A stretch of DNA of 64,000 nt. Origin: Tillus elongatus (lineage: Eukaryota; Arthropoda; Insecta; Coleoptera; Cleridae). The notes beneath the pieces were generated by a model. It was given only the letters and a program-made list of their open reading frames with translations. It had not been told where the DNA came from and searched no databases. Within the stretch, counting starts at the first letter, position 1. Each line of letters begins with the position of its first letter. The stretch covers positions 89,011,654 through 89,075,653 of the forward strand of contig OZ023262.1 in NCBI GenBank assembly GCA_964006375.1, read 5' to 3'. Shown piece after piece: positions 1 through 12,123 of this stretch. The position numbers and the translations under genes were made by a program.

Positions 1-660
1 TGCAGAAACAATGATGGGCCTGTTTAAAGGACAACGGTCCAACATAACACAAATGAAATTTGTAAAACTTCAAAAATATTTAATATCAGCGTTAAACAAA
101 CACAACAGTAACAAACTGATTTCGGTCTAGTCTATTAAAATAAGACTAGTGTGGTTGCAGCCTTTCCGAATATTTATTTAAACAGTGTTCACTAGTAACG
201 TTTCTATTATTTTGGTAATACATTTTTGTCATGATTTTCTTTTCTTCATTTGTAACACTCAAGATTTTCGAATAAATACTAAATAAATACTACAAACATC
301 CAAGTCTGGCTGAACTACGAGATAAGGAACATATGCTTCGGCTAAACTCTCAATATTTGGGTCGGTAAACAATTTTATTGGCGTCCCTTCCAAAGCATTC
401 TCGCAGAAACGATTATTTCCAAATTTTGACAGCAACTAAGATGTGATGGTACCGTGTGATATATCCTTGTAATCAGAAAAAAATAATTTAATAAATACAA
501 AAATTCAATATGGCTACCATAAAAAAATCAAAGTTAAGTAATAGTAACTCTTGCATCAAGAACGCCGTGGAAAATATCATGACAGATTAAGATTACCCAT
601 AAAAATGTGTCATACAATGTCATAGTTAAGAAAGTCCAGGTCTTGCGGTATTCGCTTGAA
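1..660. other. AT-rich sequence without recognised feature
   Basis: No open reading frame of note and no repeat that I can match elsewhere in the window. The right end leads into the M-motif element at 668. Confidence 0.5.
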
Positions 661-667
661 AACAAAC

Positions 668-1125
668 ACTCTCGACGCAGCAAGTGTGTTATGGTTGTAA
701 ATTTTCATAAAAATGTTTTTTATAACAAATATGTCTTTTTTTTAAAGAAAAGCAGGCATCAAATTTGGTTACCAGTATAACCTTTATAGTGGGAACAATG
801 TACCACATTTTATCAAAATAACTTTGTTGTTGGAAAAAGGGCAAATATTTTTCGAAAACTAACTTAAAATATCCCCGAAAAACTTACCCGATTTTTCTGG
901 CCAACTAACTTCCTCAAGGTATTTAGCCACCTACCAAGATATAATTATTTACAAAAAGCTTTTCGACAAAACTTTTGTGCGAAAATCCAAAAACATTTTT
1001 TTACAATAACTTATTAAACATTAGGTATTAATTACCAAAATTTTACAAAAATTTCACAAACAATGATTTCTACATAAACAAATAAAGTTCGCTACCATAA
1101 CGCACTTGCTGCGTCCAGAATTTTT
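668..1125. mobile_element. MITE-like element bounded by inverted M motifs
   Basis: The left end carries GACGCAGCAAGTGTGTTATGG and the right end its reverse complement, CCATAACGCACTTGCTGCG, giving terminal inverted repeats of roughly 35 bp. The interior is non-coding. The same motif pair bounds other segments of the window (31843-32726, 38389-38993, 57257-57545). No clear target duplication is visible. Non-autonomous DNA transposon is an inference from the paired orientation. Confidence 0.5.
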
Positions 1126-1149
1126 TTCTTACAAACATGCATTATATTT

Positions 1150-1912
1150 CGATGGAAAATGCAGAAATGCAATAACATAAGGCGTGTTCGATTAAAAAAA
1201 ACAGAAAATTTGAATCACCAACGACTTATGGGCCATCCTGTAATTGTGGAAATATTTTTTAAGATGTAGCTCAAGACACCCTATAATTAATATATACAAT
1301 TTTTTTCATATCTTGTATAATAAGGGATATATTGAGCTTTATTGATTTTTTACGAAAATTCGACAAAAGTTATATACCATTTAACTATAAACTCTATAGC
1401 TAAGGCTACTGCCAAGCATCAGAGAAAGCGTCTATTCTAAATGAATTTTCTGGAAATATTTTAGTAAAATGAAGGACAATGACGGTTGAAACTAAGACTT
1501 CAGGGTTTGTAAAACATCCTTCTTGAGACATTTTATTTCCATAGCCTGTATTAGATTCAAGTTCTTTGCCTAAATGTTGCCAATTTTGACATTTTAAATC
1601 GCAACTTTGGCGTTTTGAGGAAAACCCTAATTTATTTTTCTTTAATTGCCTATAACTTTTTTGTCTTTTGAGCTACAGGGCTAAATTTTGGTAGGTAACT
1701 TACGCATAAGAACGTAAACCCAAATTTGGTTGCCCTGTCTTTGTTAATTCCGGAGATATAAATTTTTTTCGAAAGAAAACACAAAATTTTCCGTGAAAAC
1801 CTTGGCAGATTCTCCTGGCTAACGAACTTATCCAAGCCATTTGCAAAAGTAATTTATTCACCAAATTTAATCAAAATCGGCCGATTATTTTTTGAGTTAT
1901 CGGTGTGATACA
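1150..1912 (-). repeat. B arm of the two-armed (TA)n-core repeat
   Basis: Reverse-strand copy of a repeat seen at least twelve times in the window (for example 6228-7115, 35831-36650, 56318-57185). It runs from a terminal phrase ACCAACGACTTATGGGCC at the left to TTTTTGAGTTATCGGTGTGA beside the (TA)n tract. No reading frame is conserved between copies, so it is probably non-coding. Confidence 0.75.
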
Positions 1913-1913
1913 T

Positions 1914-1921
<8 letters not shown>

Positions 1922-1994
<73 letters not shown>
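1922..1994. repeat. (TA)n microsatellite
   Basis: About 36 uninterrupted TA units between a reverse-strand B arm and a reverse-strand A arm, preceded by a short CA run. Confidence 0.97.
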
Positions 1995-1996
<2 letters not shown>

Positions 1997-1997
<1 letters not shown>

Positions 1998-2135
1998 ATA
2001 TAAAAATTAAAACTTACCCGGATATGTGTTCTGGGGGGCCTAATTAGCGCTCATTTGAAGAAATTTTTTCAAAATTCAAAAGTCGGGATCTCCTCATTAG
2101 TGATTTTTTTTTTAAGAAAATTCACTAAAATCGAA
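1997..2135 (-). repeat. A arm of the two-armed repeat, reverse
   Basis: Contains the reverse complement of the A-arm phrases (ACCCGGATATGTGTTC, GCGCTCATTTGAAGAAA, GGGATCTCCTCATTAGTGA) and ends in an imperfect hairpin TTAGTGA...TCACTAA typical of the arm's outer end. Confidence 0.75.
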
Positions 2136-2139
2136 AATT

Positions 2140-2900
2140 GAAAATTTCGTTTTTTCTTTCGAATACAGAAAAAACAGAAAATGACAACTCAAATTTTCTT
2201 TCTGATAATTGAACACCATAGAAACGGGCAACTTTGCCCCAATTTAACCATCCTCGTATATCTTACGATTTACGGGTTCCCAGTGGTGAGGCTCGAATTT
2301 TAACTACCCTGTATAAACTTGGGTACATAAATTTACATTCACTTATCACCCATTTAATGCTCAAATATGCTACCTACCAAGAAACTTTTACGTACAGCTG
2401 CTAGATATGTTCCCACAGATACAATACAGTGCTATATGTATGCTAAATTAATTAGCATTTTATAATGCGTAGCCACTGTAGTAACAATTCTCGTAAATAC
2501 GGCCGTTTATTAAGGAATTTTAGATAAAACGAATCTGATCCAGTGCGAATTGAGCGAAATAATTAAATGTGGGTTTGGCTGTATTTTTATAGTAGAAGCA
2601 AATGTTTTTACCATCACATGATTTCTCATTATTAAAGTAGCCAACAACACAACAAATTCTTTCAGATTTAGTTTTTTTCCAATATATTTAACACTTTTCT
2701 ACGTGCAAAACTAACACTGATTTTTATTGGAATATGGATGGAACAGCTGTTATTGGTTGCATTATCTCATCACCGGTGGCGCTTGTTGTAAACGCGCACG
2801 CGCATGCTCACTACTACATTGGTGTAACAAATAAACCTGACAATTAGAACAACTAAATTAATTATTGATTAGTTTGTAGCTAATCCACAGAACATACCTA
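2140..2900. other. Unassigned AT-rich sequence
   Basis: No reading frame or recognised repeat. A short GC-rich patch near 2770-2820 with CG/CA alternation (GCGCACGCGCATGC) stands out from the surroundings. The right end may be the 5' part of the mariner relic starting at 2907. Confidence 0.4.
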
Positions 2901-2906
2901 CTTAAC

Positions 2907-3112
2907 ATGTGGTTCCAACAGGACGGCACCACTTGCCCTACTGCACGGGAAACATTAAATTTATTGGATGAAAAGTTAGAGTGCTTCGCGTGGTGGTGAC
3001 ATCAACTGGCCACCGAGATCGTGTGATATAACTCCGCTCGATTACTTTCTGTGGGGCTACGTGAAATCTCGAGTATATGCTGACAAACCACAGACAATTC
3101 CTATGTGCTAAT
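2907..3112 (+). pseudogene. Mariner-type transposase relic (catalytic core)
   Basis: Two reading frames together give a typical mariner/DDE_3 transposase signature: WFQQDGTTCPTARETLNLLD in one frame (second catalytic D in QQDG), then, after a frameshift or deletion near 2985, WPPRSCDITPLDYFLWGYVK (third catalytic D in TPLD). A stop follows soon after. Neither the N-terminal helix-turn-helix nor the first catalytic D was recognised nearby. This is an ancient dead fragment; no terminal inverted repeats were identified. Confidence 0.8.
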
Positions 3113-3735
3113 CACCGCCATGGTTGATGGCTATAGCAGAAAACAGAAGTAGACCCGCGCGGTGTATTTGCCATTTTTTAACAAATTAAAGTGGTTGCAA
3201 ATGAATTATTTTGCTTTTGCCTCATTCTAAAAAGCGTGTATTGCTAACAATTATAAAAATATTAACTTTTAAACCACTAAGTTTAATTCAAACGTTTATA
3301 AGGTCATTTCCCACTGATACAGATATTCGAACACTTGGTACATACTGTTATGAACAGTGTAACTTAAGTGATTTGATTCAGCATATATTTATAGTTCATT
3401 ATCACCCCTTTGTAAAGTATATGTTATCTAACGCTGATATAGATATTTAATGTGCCACATTTATTACACTGTTATGTAACATTATACCTTTACCAATATA
3501 TGCTTGAGATACTGGGTTATAGAACATATAAATCCCTTTGTAAGATATATGTTATATAACACCATTACATAACTAAATCATGTATCACACTCTAAACATG
3601 TCAATATTACAAATTATTTATAATTGGTCTGTATCTGAAAGGTACATATATGTAACTTGTGTATTACAAGGATACATTACGATGATACTTTCTTAATCTT
3701 AATTTGCCATGTATCAGTTACATGTGTGTTTGCTG
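3113..3735. other. AT-rich sequence without recognised feature
   Basis: A 79-codon frame (3211-3450) is present but shows no family resemblance and is plausibly chance. Several short TTATATAAC-like repeats occur. Confidence 0.4.
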
Positions 3736-3739
3736 GGTA

Positions 3740-5239
3740 CATTACAACAAGCAAAGCCAAGCAATCAAATTATAGAACAAAACACAGCACACAGAAGAAA
3801 TTAATATAGACAGAGAAACACACATAATTAAGGGCACAAACAAATAAAACCTACTTTATAAAGGCAGAGTTCAAAAATCACAGAGTGAAACGCATTAACG
3901 GGCAAATAGCCGCTATAAAATTCTTTCTTGGCAACTCTCTTCTTTCTTTGGGAACAGTATTGTAACACTTAATGCAGTGGAAGTTGATTCACATTGGGAC
4001 TCTGGTCAATCTGTGGTGTTGGATAGACACGTCTCCTCTTCGTCTTGTCACATACGAGTGGTAGTCTGGGTTTTTGAAAAAATTAAATTGGTTTTCATGT
4101 GCATGCATAAAACAGGCAAGTATCTATTCCTTCTTAAACAAATCTCTGTAGCTTGTGACCCTTAACACTTCGTACATTATTCTCAATGCTTCTTTTTGTT
4201 TTATGGAGACATGTTCTGCTCCAGGAGAGTAGCCTCACAAGAGGATTCCGTACGTTGCCACAGAATGAAAAGTCGTGAAATATATCGGTCTGCAAGCCTG
4301 GGGAGTAGAAACAGTCTACGTCCTTCTCACTGCAAACAGGGCAATTGGAAGTCTTCTTGTCAGATCGATGGCATGACTTTGCCAGGTGGTATTGCTATCC
4401 ACAGTTATTCCTAGCAATTTTAAAGAATTTTCAGCTTTGTCATTTACACCCACCCTTAATTTTGGGATTTTACCTATATGGAGTTGCAGTCCATAAACAT
4501 CAAATTATTGATTTGCTTTTCAAGAGAGTTCTCAGTAGTTCTATTCAGATCCCTTTCTATCTTCAACAAGTTTACAAAACTGATATAATTAGCATACATG
4601 CAAAGTTTTTTAAATTGTATGCTTTTTTTGGCAGTCCATTGATGTATATTTTAAATAAGAGTGGCCCTAATATTGGTCCATTCGGTACGCCGATATTTAC
4701 ATGTATTGGCTTAAATCTTTCATTTTTTCAGTCGATGATTTTTATTTGATGACATAAGTAAAATCTGAACAGCTTTAAGGGAACCCCCTCACTTCATAGT
4801 ACTCCAGTTTGTATAGTAAAAGGCTGTGATTAACTGTGTCGAAAGCTTTACTAAGATCACATCATGTTATTTCGGCTTTGCGACGATCATTGAGGGGTTC
4901 AGTCATCCCCTTAATTATTTCTGTAACGGCACTTATGGTGGACTTTCCTTCAGTATATCCATGCTGAGATGGAGCCAAGCATGATCCCTTATTCAAAAAA
5001 CCCTCCAGCCTTCGCTGTATTATCTTCTCAAAGACCTTTACCTCCGCTGGGATGATTGAGGGAAGTCGATAATTTTCACAATCTAATTCATTGCTTTTCT
5101 GATACACAGGTACGCCTCTGGCACCCTTGACTTTTTCTTGAAATGCACCTTCCGCTAAACATTGATTTATAATTTTTGCCATTATTTTGCCAATGAAAGG
5201 AATGATCAGACTTGGAAACCCCAAATCACAACAGCACAT
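3740..5239 (-). pseudogene. Decayed non-LTR retrotransposon reverse transcriptase
   Basis: Reading on the minus strand, 5239-4862 encodes RT fingers sequence: a NYR block (ENYRLPSIIPAEVKVFEKII) and a block ending QHGYTEGKSTISAVTEII. After frame breaks the next part gives a palm-like stretch, VNIGVPNGPILGPLLFKIYI, and then LLGITVDSNTTWQSH (thumb). Still further, near 4060-3940, there is YHSYVTRRRGDVSIQHHRLT, a C-terminal phrase common in insect CR1/jockey-like elements. Several stops and frameshifts make it non-functional. The YADD box is not readable. The 3' end is placed near 3740 only approximately. Confidence 0.8.
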
Positions 5240-5760
5240 TTAAAAAAAACTGTCGCCCGTTTCACTAACCAAGTTAGCGTCATCAGAGCATGAATAATTT
5301 TAATTATCTTATATCTACCGATAAAAACGTTCTTGAAGATTTGCTGGTATTGATTGAATACGAAAACACCTAATCTCATTTTCAATAATAATATAGTGTG
5401 CTTTGGGAACATTCCCGGTAAAGATCATATGGCATCAGTTTTGACAGATAATAGTTTGTTGCGATTTTACTTGCAAAATAATCCTGGCCAATTATAAGAT
5501 AAGATAAATAATAATATAATATTCGCTTTTAGTGTTTCTTGAAAATAGAATTAACTTTGTTACTTAGGACAGCTTCACAGAAATAAATGCGGAGAAATAC
5601 TGGAAGAAGTACTGCCCAATTTATGGGCTACAATAAGCAGGTGGTCCAGCACACAACTCTTAGTACGATATTTAGATGATTTGTTTTCCAAACGGTTCTG
5701 TAGACTTGCTGCTTTGGTCTCCAGGATTGTCAGTGTTAGTTTTTACTGAATTTTCTTTAA
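5240..5760. other. Unassigned sequence with a repeat shared with 15.35 kb
   Basis: The stretch around 5212-5300 (CCCAAATCACAACAGCACAT, then CGTTTCACTAACC and CATCAGAG) resembles 15360-15440, so a dispersed repeat straddles the 5' side of the decayed RT. Nothing else is recognised. Confidence 0.45.
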
Positions 5761-5764
5761 AACA

Positions 5765-7115
<1,351 letters not shown>

Positions 7116-7134
7116 CATTTTCTCTTTTTAGTGA

Positions 7135-7250
7135 ATTTTCGTAGAACATTTTTCCTAATGAGGATAGCGACTTCCAAATTTTGAAAAGGTTCCTTCAGAT
7201 AAGCGCAAACTAAGCCCCTCAGAACACATATCCAGGTTTTTTTGGAAGCT
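7135..7250 (+). repeat. A-arm-like segment
   Basis: Diverged A-arm sequence (TTAGTGAATTTTCG, CTAATGAGGATAGCGACTTC, AACACATATCCAGG) without a neighbouring (TA)n tract. It is followed by other AT-rich repeat sequence and by an inverted M motif at 7515-7552. Confidence 0.6.
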
Positions 7251-7552
7251 TCGTCCAAAAGCTTTTTGTGAATAATTATATCTTATCAGGTGTGTGAATA
7301 CCTTGAAGAGGTTTGTTGGCCAAGAAAATCGGACCAGATTTTTCAAGAACATTTTATGTTTGTTTTCGGAAAATTCTTTACTTTTGCAAACAGTACATTT
7401 ATTTTGATGAAATATGGTACCTATATTTACTCTACTATACAGGTTATACTGCTAACCAAACTTAATGCCCGCTTTCATCAAAAACAGACATATTTCCTAT
7501 TCAAACTTTTTTATGAAAATTCAATACCAGAACCTACTTGCTGCATCCAGAC

Positions 7553-7762
7553 TTTTTCTTTCTTGTCTGGATACCTAAAAATTTAATTTTCCGTACTAGG
7601 TATCCTACGAAGGAGGATTTGCGTAACGCCTTGGAAACAGAACTTAGAAATCTAGTGGGCAAACACTTTATTCTCTTAAACACTTTGCCTGAAATGGGGA
7701 ATCTTTGCCAAACTTGCATAGAATATAATGGAAATCAATTTGAGCACTATTACTTCCATATT
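7553..7762 (+). pseudogene. Mariner-type transposase C-terminal fragment
   Basis: Translation gives FLVWIPKNLIFRTRYPTKED and, further on, LRNALETELRNL and NGNQFEHYY. These match the arrangement after the third catalytic acid in insect mariner-like transposases (FFLWGYLKN..., a helical LRN stretch, then an NGG-FEH ending). The fragment starts right beside an inverted M motif and lacks all catalytic residues. Assignment rests on recognised phrases, not on an alignment. Confidence 0.65.
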
Positions 7763-8157
7763 GTCAATACCGGTGGAAGTGTGGCATCGGAGGTAAAAAT
7801 TTCAATTTTTTTCTCTGAAACATCGTGAAAGTGTTAAAACATTAAGAAAACATAATTTGGAAACAAAATTTTGTTGTGTCTGTCAGGCTGTTAGTCTGTC
7901 AGTCTATCGCTATGTATGTTTGTCTGTTTGTAGCCACGATAACTTTAGAACGAATTGAGATATCGTCTTGTCAAATTTGGTTCACAGTTAACACTCGACA
8001 AACGAACGGTTTTGATTGTTTTTGGGTAAAATCGCTCTAGTAGGTAGTGAATGACTTGGGGGCGATTAGGTGAAAATTGACATTTTTTCGTTAAAACTAG
8101 GGTAATACAACATTTCAGAAGTTTATCGATACAGGAATACGAACATTTTCCTTGTGG
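7763..8157. other. Non-coding sequence with short TGTC-rich stretch
   Basis: Around 7875-7930 there is an imperfect TGTC/TGTTTG-rich run, followed by ordinary AT-rich sequence up to the 3' end of a minus-strand retrotransposon. No gene seen. Confidence 0.45.
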
Positions 8158-8247
8158 TCAGTAGTAGTAGCAGTGGTGGGGAGGCCAACGCCAAGCAAGT
8201 GGGCACTTTTTGCCAATCCCAGCAACCCAGCAACCATGCTCTACTCC

Positions 8248-9369
8248 TCATAGGTTCCTTCGCCAAACCGCCTCGACCTCAAGATGAAGGCCGTGACGGT
8301 CTTCAATTGGACAGTACTTACCTGATTCCTCTACAGAGTCCTCGATCCGAACAATTCTGCTCGAAGACTCCCAAAAGCCCAGGTAGTGGTAGGACGTTTC
8401 CTCGTCCTCGCCGCATTCCTGGCAAATGGGATCCCTCTCTACGCCTATCAATGTGAGATGTCTTCTAAGGGCGCAGTGACCTGTCAGCACCCAGAGGATG
8501 CGGCGAAGCGTAGGTCGACTCCTTCCGAGTAGCCAGACAGCTTTATCTCTGTCCGGCCCCTCCACGAAATCCCTCGCCTGCCTGCAGCCACCAACCGACC
8601 CCCAGTACCACTGCATTGCTTCCTCGGTCCACCTGTCTGAGGCGACAGAGACTGTCTTCCTACTTATACCTATTGCCGGCTCCGGGCCACAGAACGGCCG
8701 CCGGGAACCGAGCCTTGCGAGATTATTCGCCACCTCGTTCCCCGCCACGCCACAGTGTCCCAGAACCCACACTAGTTGTACCTCCTTTATCCTGGCTAGT
8801 CCTCTGAGGGCGTCAGCGCACTCCCGAACCAGTGTAGACCTGATTCTGGCCGCGAAGACTGCCCGGAGGACTGCCTGGCTATCCGAGTAGATGTACACAC
8901 ATTTCTCGGGACTCCTCTTCACATCATGTCTGTTGGCCACAGACAGGATAGCGTACACCTCTGTTTCGAATGCTGTGGTATATGCGCCAAAAGCATAGCT
9001 CTCGCGCACCCCCAGGCCCTCGATGTATATTCCTGCCCCGGAGGGTTGTTGGTCCCCCAGCCGCGATCCGTCGGTGAAACAGACCAGGCTTGCGGGCTGG
9101 AATTCAACCTCATTTTCCCTCCACTGATCCCTACTGGGGATCCTGAGGGTATATGGCCTAGTCAACCTAATATCATCCTCGACATCCCGTACCTTTATGG
9201 CGGAAATCGGAATTTCCTTTTTCACCTCCTCGGCGACTCTTGCATGCCCTATTACTGCTCCCTTTCCGCACCAGTTTCCTGCGTCTCGCATTCTGAGATG
9301 CGATGCCATCGCCTCCCTCCTGACACAGATGGTAAGCGGTGGCAGCATCAACAGGATCTCTAGCGCCGC
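8248..9369 (-). pseudogene. RNase H domain and zinc knuckle of the same element
   Basis: About 370 open codons in the same frame as the thumb segment, after one premature stop. RNase H acidic signature is visible: FTDGSRLG (D), then ETEVYAIL (E), then YIYSDSQAVL (D), then GHCGVAGNEVAN, where GH(x)GxxGNExAD is usual and the last D is N here. It is followed by LTGHCALRRHLTLIG and C-x2-C...H residues CQECGEDEETSYHY. The conserved continuation after YHY is altered relative to the right-edge copy (YLGFW versus YMCEC), which loses the last cysteine. Product would degrade RNA in an RNA/DNA hybrid. Confidence 0.87.
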
Positions 9370-9761
9370 TTAAGGTGTCGTCCTCATAGCGCCTGTGATA
9401 CCCAGGATTGCCAGCCTTTGGAGTTTGGCCAGCTTCCTGCTGGTAGTTTGGTTCACACCCCACCACCAGACCAACGCCCCATAGAGGATTCTCGGCCTGA
9501 TCGCAGTGTAGCTCAAGTAAAGGATCCGAGGATTAACTCCCCAGGTATTCCCTATCACTCGATACAGCTGCCAGAGGGTCGCTACTCTCTTCCTCACAAC
9601 CCGTTCTAATTGCGAACCCCATGTTAATTTGGAGTCCAGGATCACCCCCAGATATTTGACCTCCCGCCCTAAAGCTAAAGGTTTTCTAAACATCACGGGC
9701 GCCCTAAACCCCACTACCTTCCTCTTCTTGGTAAATAGGATCATCTCCGTCTTCGCCGGGT
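9370..9761 (-). pseudogene. RT thumb region of the same element
   Basis: Continues the RT after the frameshift: NPAKTEMILFTKKRK, then EVKYLGVILDSKLTWGSQLE (motif E/thumb) and the helical WWWGVNQTTSRKLAKLQRLA segment. It closes with an in-frame TAA at 9370-9372; the reading frame downstream of that stop is the RNase H frame, so a single nonsense codon separates them. Confidence 0.85.
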
Positions 9762-10202
9762 TTACGGAGATCCCAGCTCACCACACCACCTTTCGATTAT
9801 GCTACAGGCAGCTTGCATGCACTTGCAGACGACGCCGAAGAATTTGCCGGTGACTAAGATCAGCCCATCATCAGCGTACGCCTGGGCGTAGAAGCCATTC
9901 TCGGAGAGCCGCCCCAAGAGGTCGTCCATGACCAGACACCATAGATGGGGCGAAAGGCAGCTGCTTTGAGGGCAGCCGCCCGTCACCCCGACGTCCAGCC
10001 CCCGGTCCCCCAAGGTCAGCGACACTCTCCTGTCCTCCAGCATGCTCGCCACCCAGCTTATTAGGGACCTCGTCGTTCCCCTATCATGTAGGTCGGTACA
10101 AACCGTATCCGTCCTTGCCTTATCAAAGGCCCCCTCCACATCAAAGAACACAGCTAATGTGCTCTCCCCCTGGTGTAGGGCCCTTTCCACCTTCCGCGTC
10201 AC
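9762..10202 (-). pseudogene. RT palm fragment of the RNase H-bearing retrotransposon
   Basis: Reading frame of about 146 codons. It contains the palm A motif FFDVEGAFDKA, the GGCPQSSCLSPHLWCLVMDD block (motif B region) and the catalytic box YADDGLIL. The frame ends at a stop (9762-9764) where an apparent one-base deletion near 9769 shifts the downstream thumb motif VNPAKTE into another frame. The 5' side is lost, so fingers and endonuclease are absent. Reverse transcriptase is established for this motif set; this copy is dead. Confidence 0.88.
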
Positions 10203-10258
10203 AGTATGGAGCGCCGTTCCGTCGACTTCCCCCGCTTCTTTGTGGTCAAGACATGGAC

Positions 10259-11132
10259 ACTAAATTCATTTCATGAGAATGTCTTTCTGAGGATCGTAGA
10301 TTATCACAGCTATGAGGAAGTTATGATTCCATGTGCAGCACAATTTTAAGTACATATTTAAACTATTTATTTGCGGTTTTTTTTAAATTTGTGTTTCAAG
10401 TACCTATTCAGGTTTAGAGATTTCATACTAGTTATATAAAAATACCATTTATGTAACTGAATTATTGAAATAAAGCTGCTCTAAGTGTGACATAATATAA
10501 CTAGTATCTTTCGTCTTTTATTTTCCATGACACACCAGAAAAAAATAAAATGTGACTAAAAATAAGTTCCCTGTAAGTTCATGTTATAAAAACAAGATAA
10601 GTAGACTTGGTGAAAATATATGGGGTGTTCCATTATGCAAAAGCTGTTTGACATATTGTTTTTTAAAACCTACACACTGTTATAGCCTACTATGTAAATT
10701 CAAATAATGCAATTGGCTCAGCTATTTGAAAGATTATTTATATATAACCATATATATTTAAAATTGCCCAATGAGCCGCTTACAATGAGGCAAAAACATA
10801 CAGGGTTTTTCGTTAAAAAAATCATATGTTATCAAAAAATATGTGCTTAATAGAAACAAAAACTATTTGCAACGTTGAAATCTACGCAAAAAGCGTCTAT
10901 TAGAATTGGTATTCACAGTTTTATTATCTCATCATATAGAGGAGACAGAGGAAGTGCCTGAGAATAACAATTTATAGAAATCACCCTGTAGTTCAAAACA
11001 AAGAGTGCCGCGCCAGTTTTCATTTCGGCATCGTAAGTCGCACGGAAAAGTAGAATATTGTGGAAACCGCCACCTCCTATCTTTACTCATAACCTAGATA
11101 CTTCAAAAGCAACGAAATCCGGACACATCTAT
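10259..11132. other. AT-rich sequence without recognised feature
   Basis: No coding sequence. Contains short AATAAA-like and TTTAAAT stretches only; a line near 10770-10820 (CATACAGGGTTTTTCG) resembles a transposon end but I could not pair it. Confidence 0.4.
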
Positions 11133-11548
11133 ATATAGGATGATTCATTATGGGTGGCGACCGGCTGTATGTCGAAAACCGTATATCTTAGAATTCTGAG
11201 AAAAAAAAATTAATTACGAAAGGGGCCACGAACAAAGCCTGAAAATTATATACGGGGTTATAGGTCGATCGCCCGAGGGCGTAACTGAAAATCAAAAATA
11301 AAAAAATCGATTTTTTTGCAAAAGAATGGTCTATGAGGACTACTAAAAATGTAAAAATATGAATCTTCTGAGAAAACTTGATATCTTTTGTAGGAAGAAT
11401 TTTATTGTATCTTGACAAATAAGAGGTGGGAGCGAGGAGGAAGCTTGTTTTAAAGAAACGCTTGTAAGTTCGGTTTTGCTTAACCAAACTTTCCAAACTT
11501 GATCTTGTTCCAAAAAGATCTTCTAAGCCAACAGGATCTTTGTGAAAT
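11133..11548 (+). mobile_element. MITE-like repeat, family 2 (plus copy)
   Basis: Starts GGATGATTCATTATGGGTGG and ends near AAAAGATCTTCTAAGCC. The reverse-strand copy at 16081-16462 matches it along its length (GTATATCTTA, AAAAAATCGATTTTTTTGC-like centre, TTGATCTTGTTCC). The outer end CAGGGTGATTCGTCAAGG in the other copy resembles Tc1/mariner termini. No coding capacity. Confidence 0.65.
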
Positions 11549-12120
11549 TATAATGAATATTGTGAAATCTAGAGGTCGCTGCCTGATTTTTTACGAATCG
11601 CGACTTCACTTTGCGGTTAAGACGTTAAGCTTTTTGAAACAATATTTATTGAACTATTACACAGCTAACATATAAAATACAATAGAAAAATAACAAGATA
11701 TCAATGTGGGTGTGAAACTAATAAAATACAATATACTGCAGCATACGATGTGCAAAGTATTAATATGGGAACAAGAATGAACACCCCGCTGAAGGCGAGC
11801 GTCTATTTATAATGTTTCACCTCGGGAGTGGCTCTATTGTCTTTAGACGTGACTTACAGTCTGCTGACTCAGCTTCTTACACATCACGGCGTCGTTTCCC
11901 AAGGTGCCTTCTGATCTGCTGACTCTGGTGTCTGCATACTTAGGTTGCTACATTGTTTTAATAATGACCTGTGTTATAGGTCCATCTTCTCGCGTTTTTT
12001 TTTAATATTAAATACAAATATTTAAGTTTGACCACGCCTTATAAAGGTAGATTAAATTAACAACAAACCAGTGAAAACCCGACATCCATATCTTTTTTAT
12101 TTCCAAAGATAAATTTAAAA
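11549..12120. other. Unassigned sequence
   Basis: No gene recognised. Mixed composition with a less AT-rich stretch near 11780-11960; nothing matched elsewhere in the window. Confidence 0.4.
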
Positions 12121-12123
12121 AAA

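Larger units (their letters stand above)
8158..10258 (-). mobile_element. 5'-truncated non-LTR retrotransposon with RNase H
   Basis: On the minus strand the element reads RT palm, RT thumb, RNase H and a C-terminal CCHC-like knuckle, then a short 3' UTR ending in CTGCTACTACTACT (8158-8175), that is, a (CTA) tail instead of poly(A). The 5' end is truncated within the RT near 10258. It is much more GC-rich than its surroundings. A second copy at the right edge of the window (63255-64000) is clearly the same family (about 96% identical over the last 225 bp by eye). RNase H plus a simple-repeat tail suggests the I/R1/Loa group; clade not resolved. Confidence 0.88.

Noticed and set aside
3211..3450. 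Small isolated frames (3211-3450, 23675-23911, 34546-34746, 45687-45932, 46931-47113)
   Set aside because: Short, biased by A+T content, no homologous phrase, no splice or start context; treated as chance.
8498..8890. Plus-strand frames across 8154-9853 and 60146-62910
   Set aside because: Shadows of the minus-strand RT/RNase H frames.
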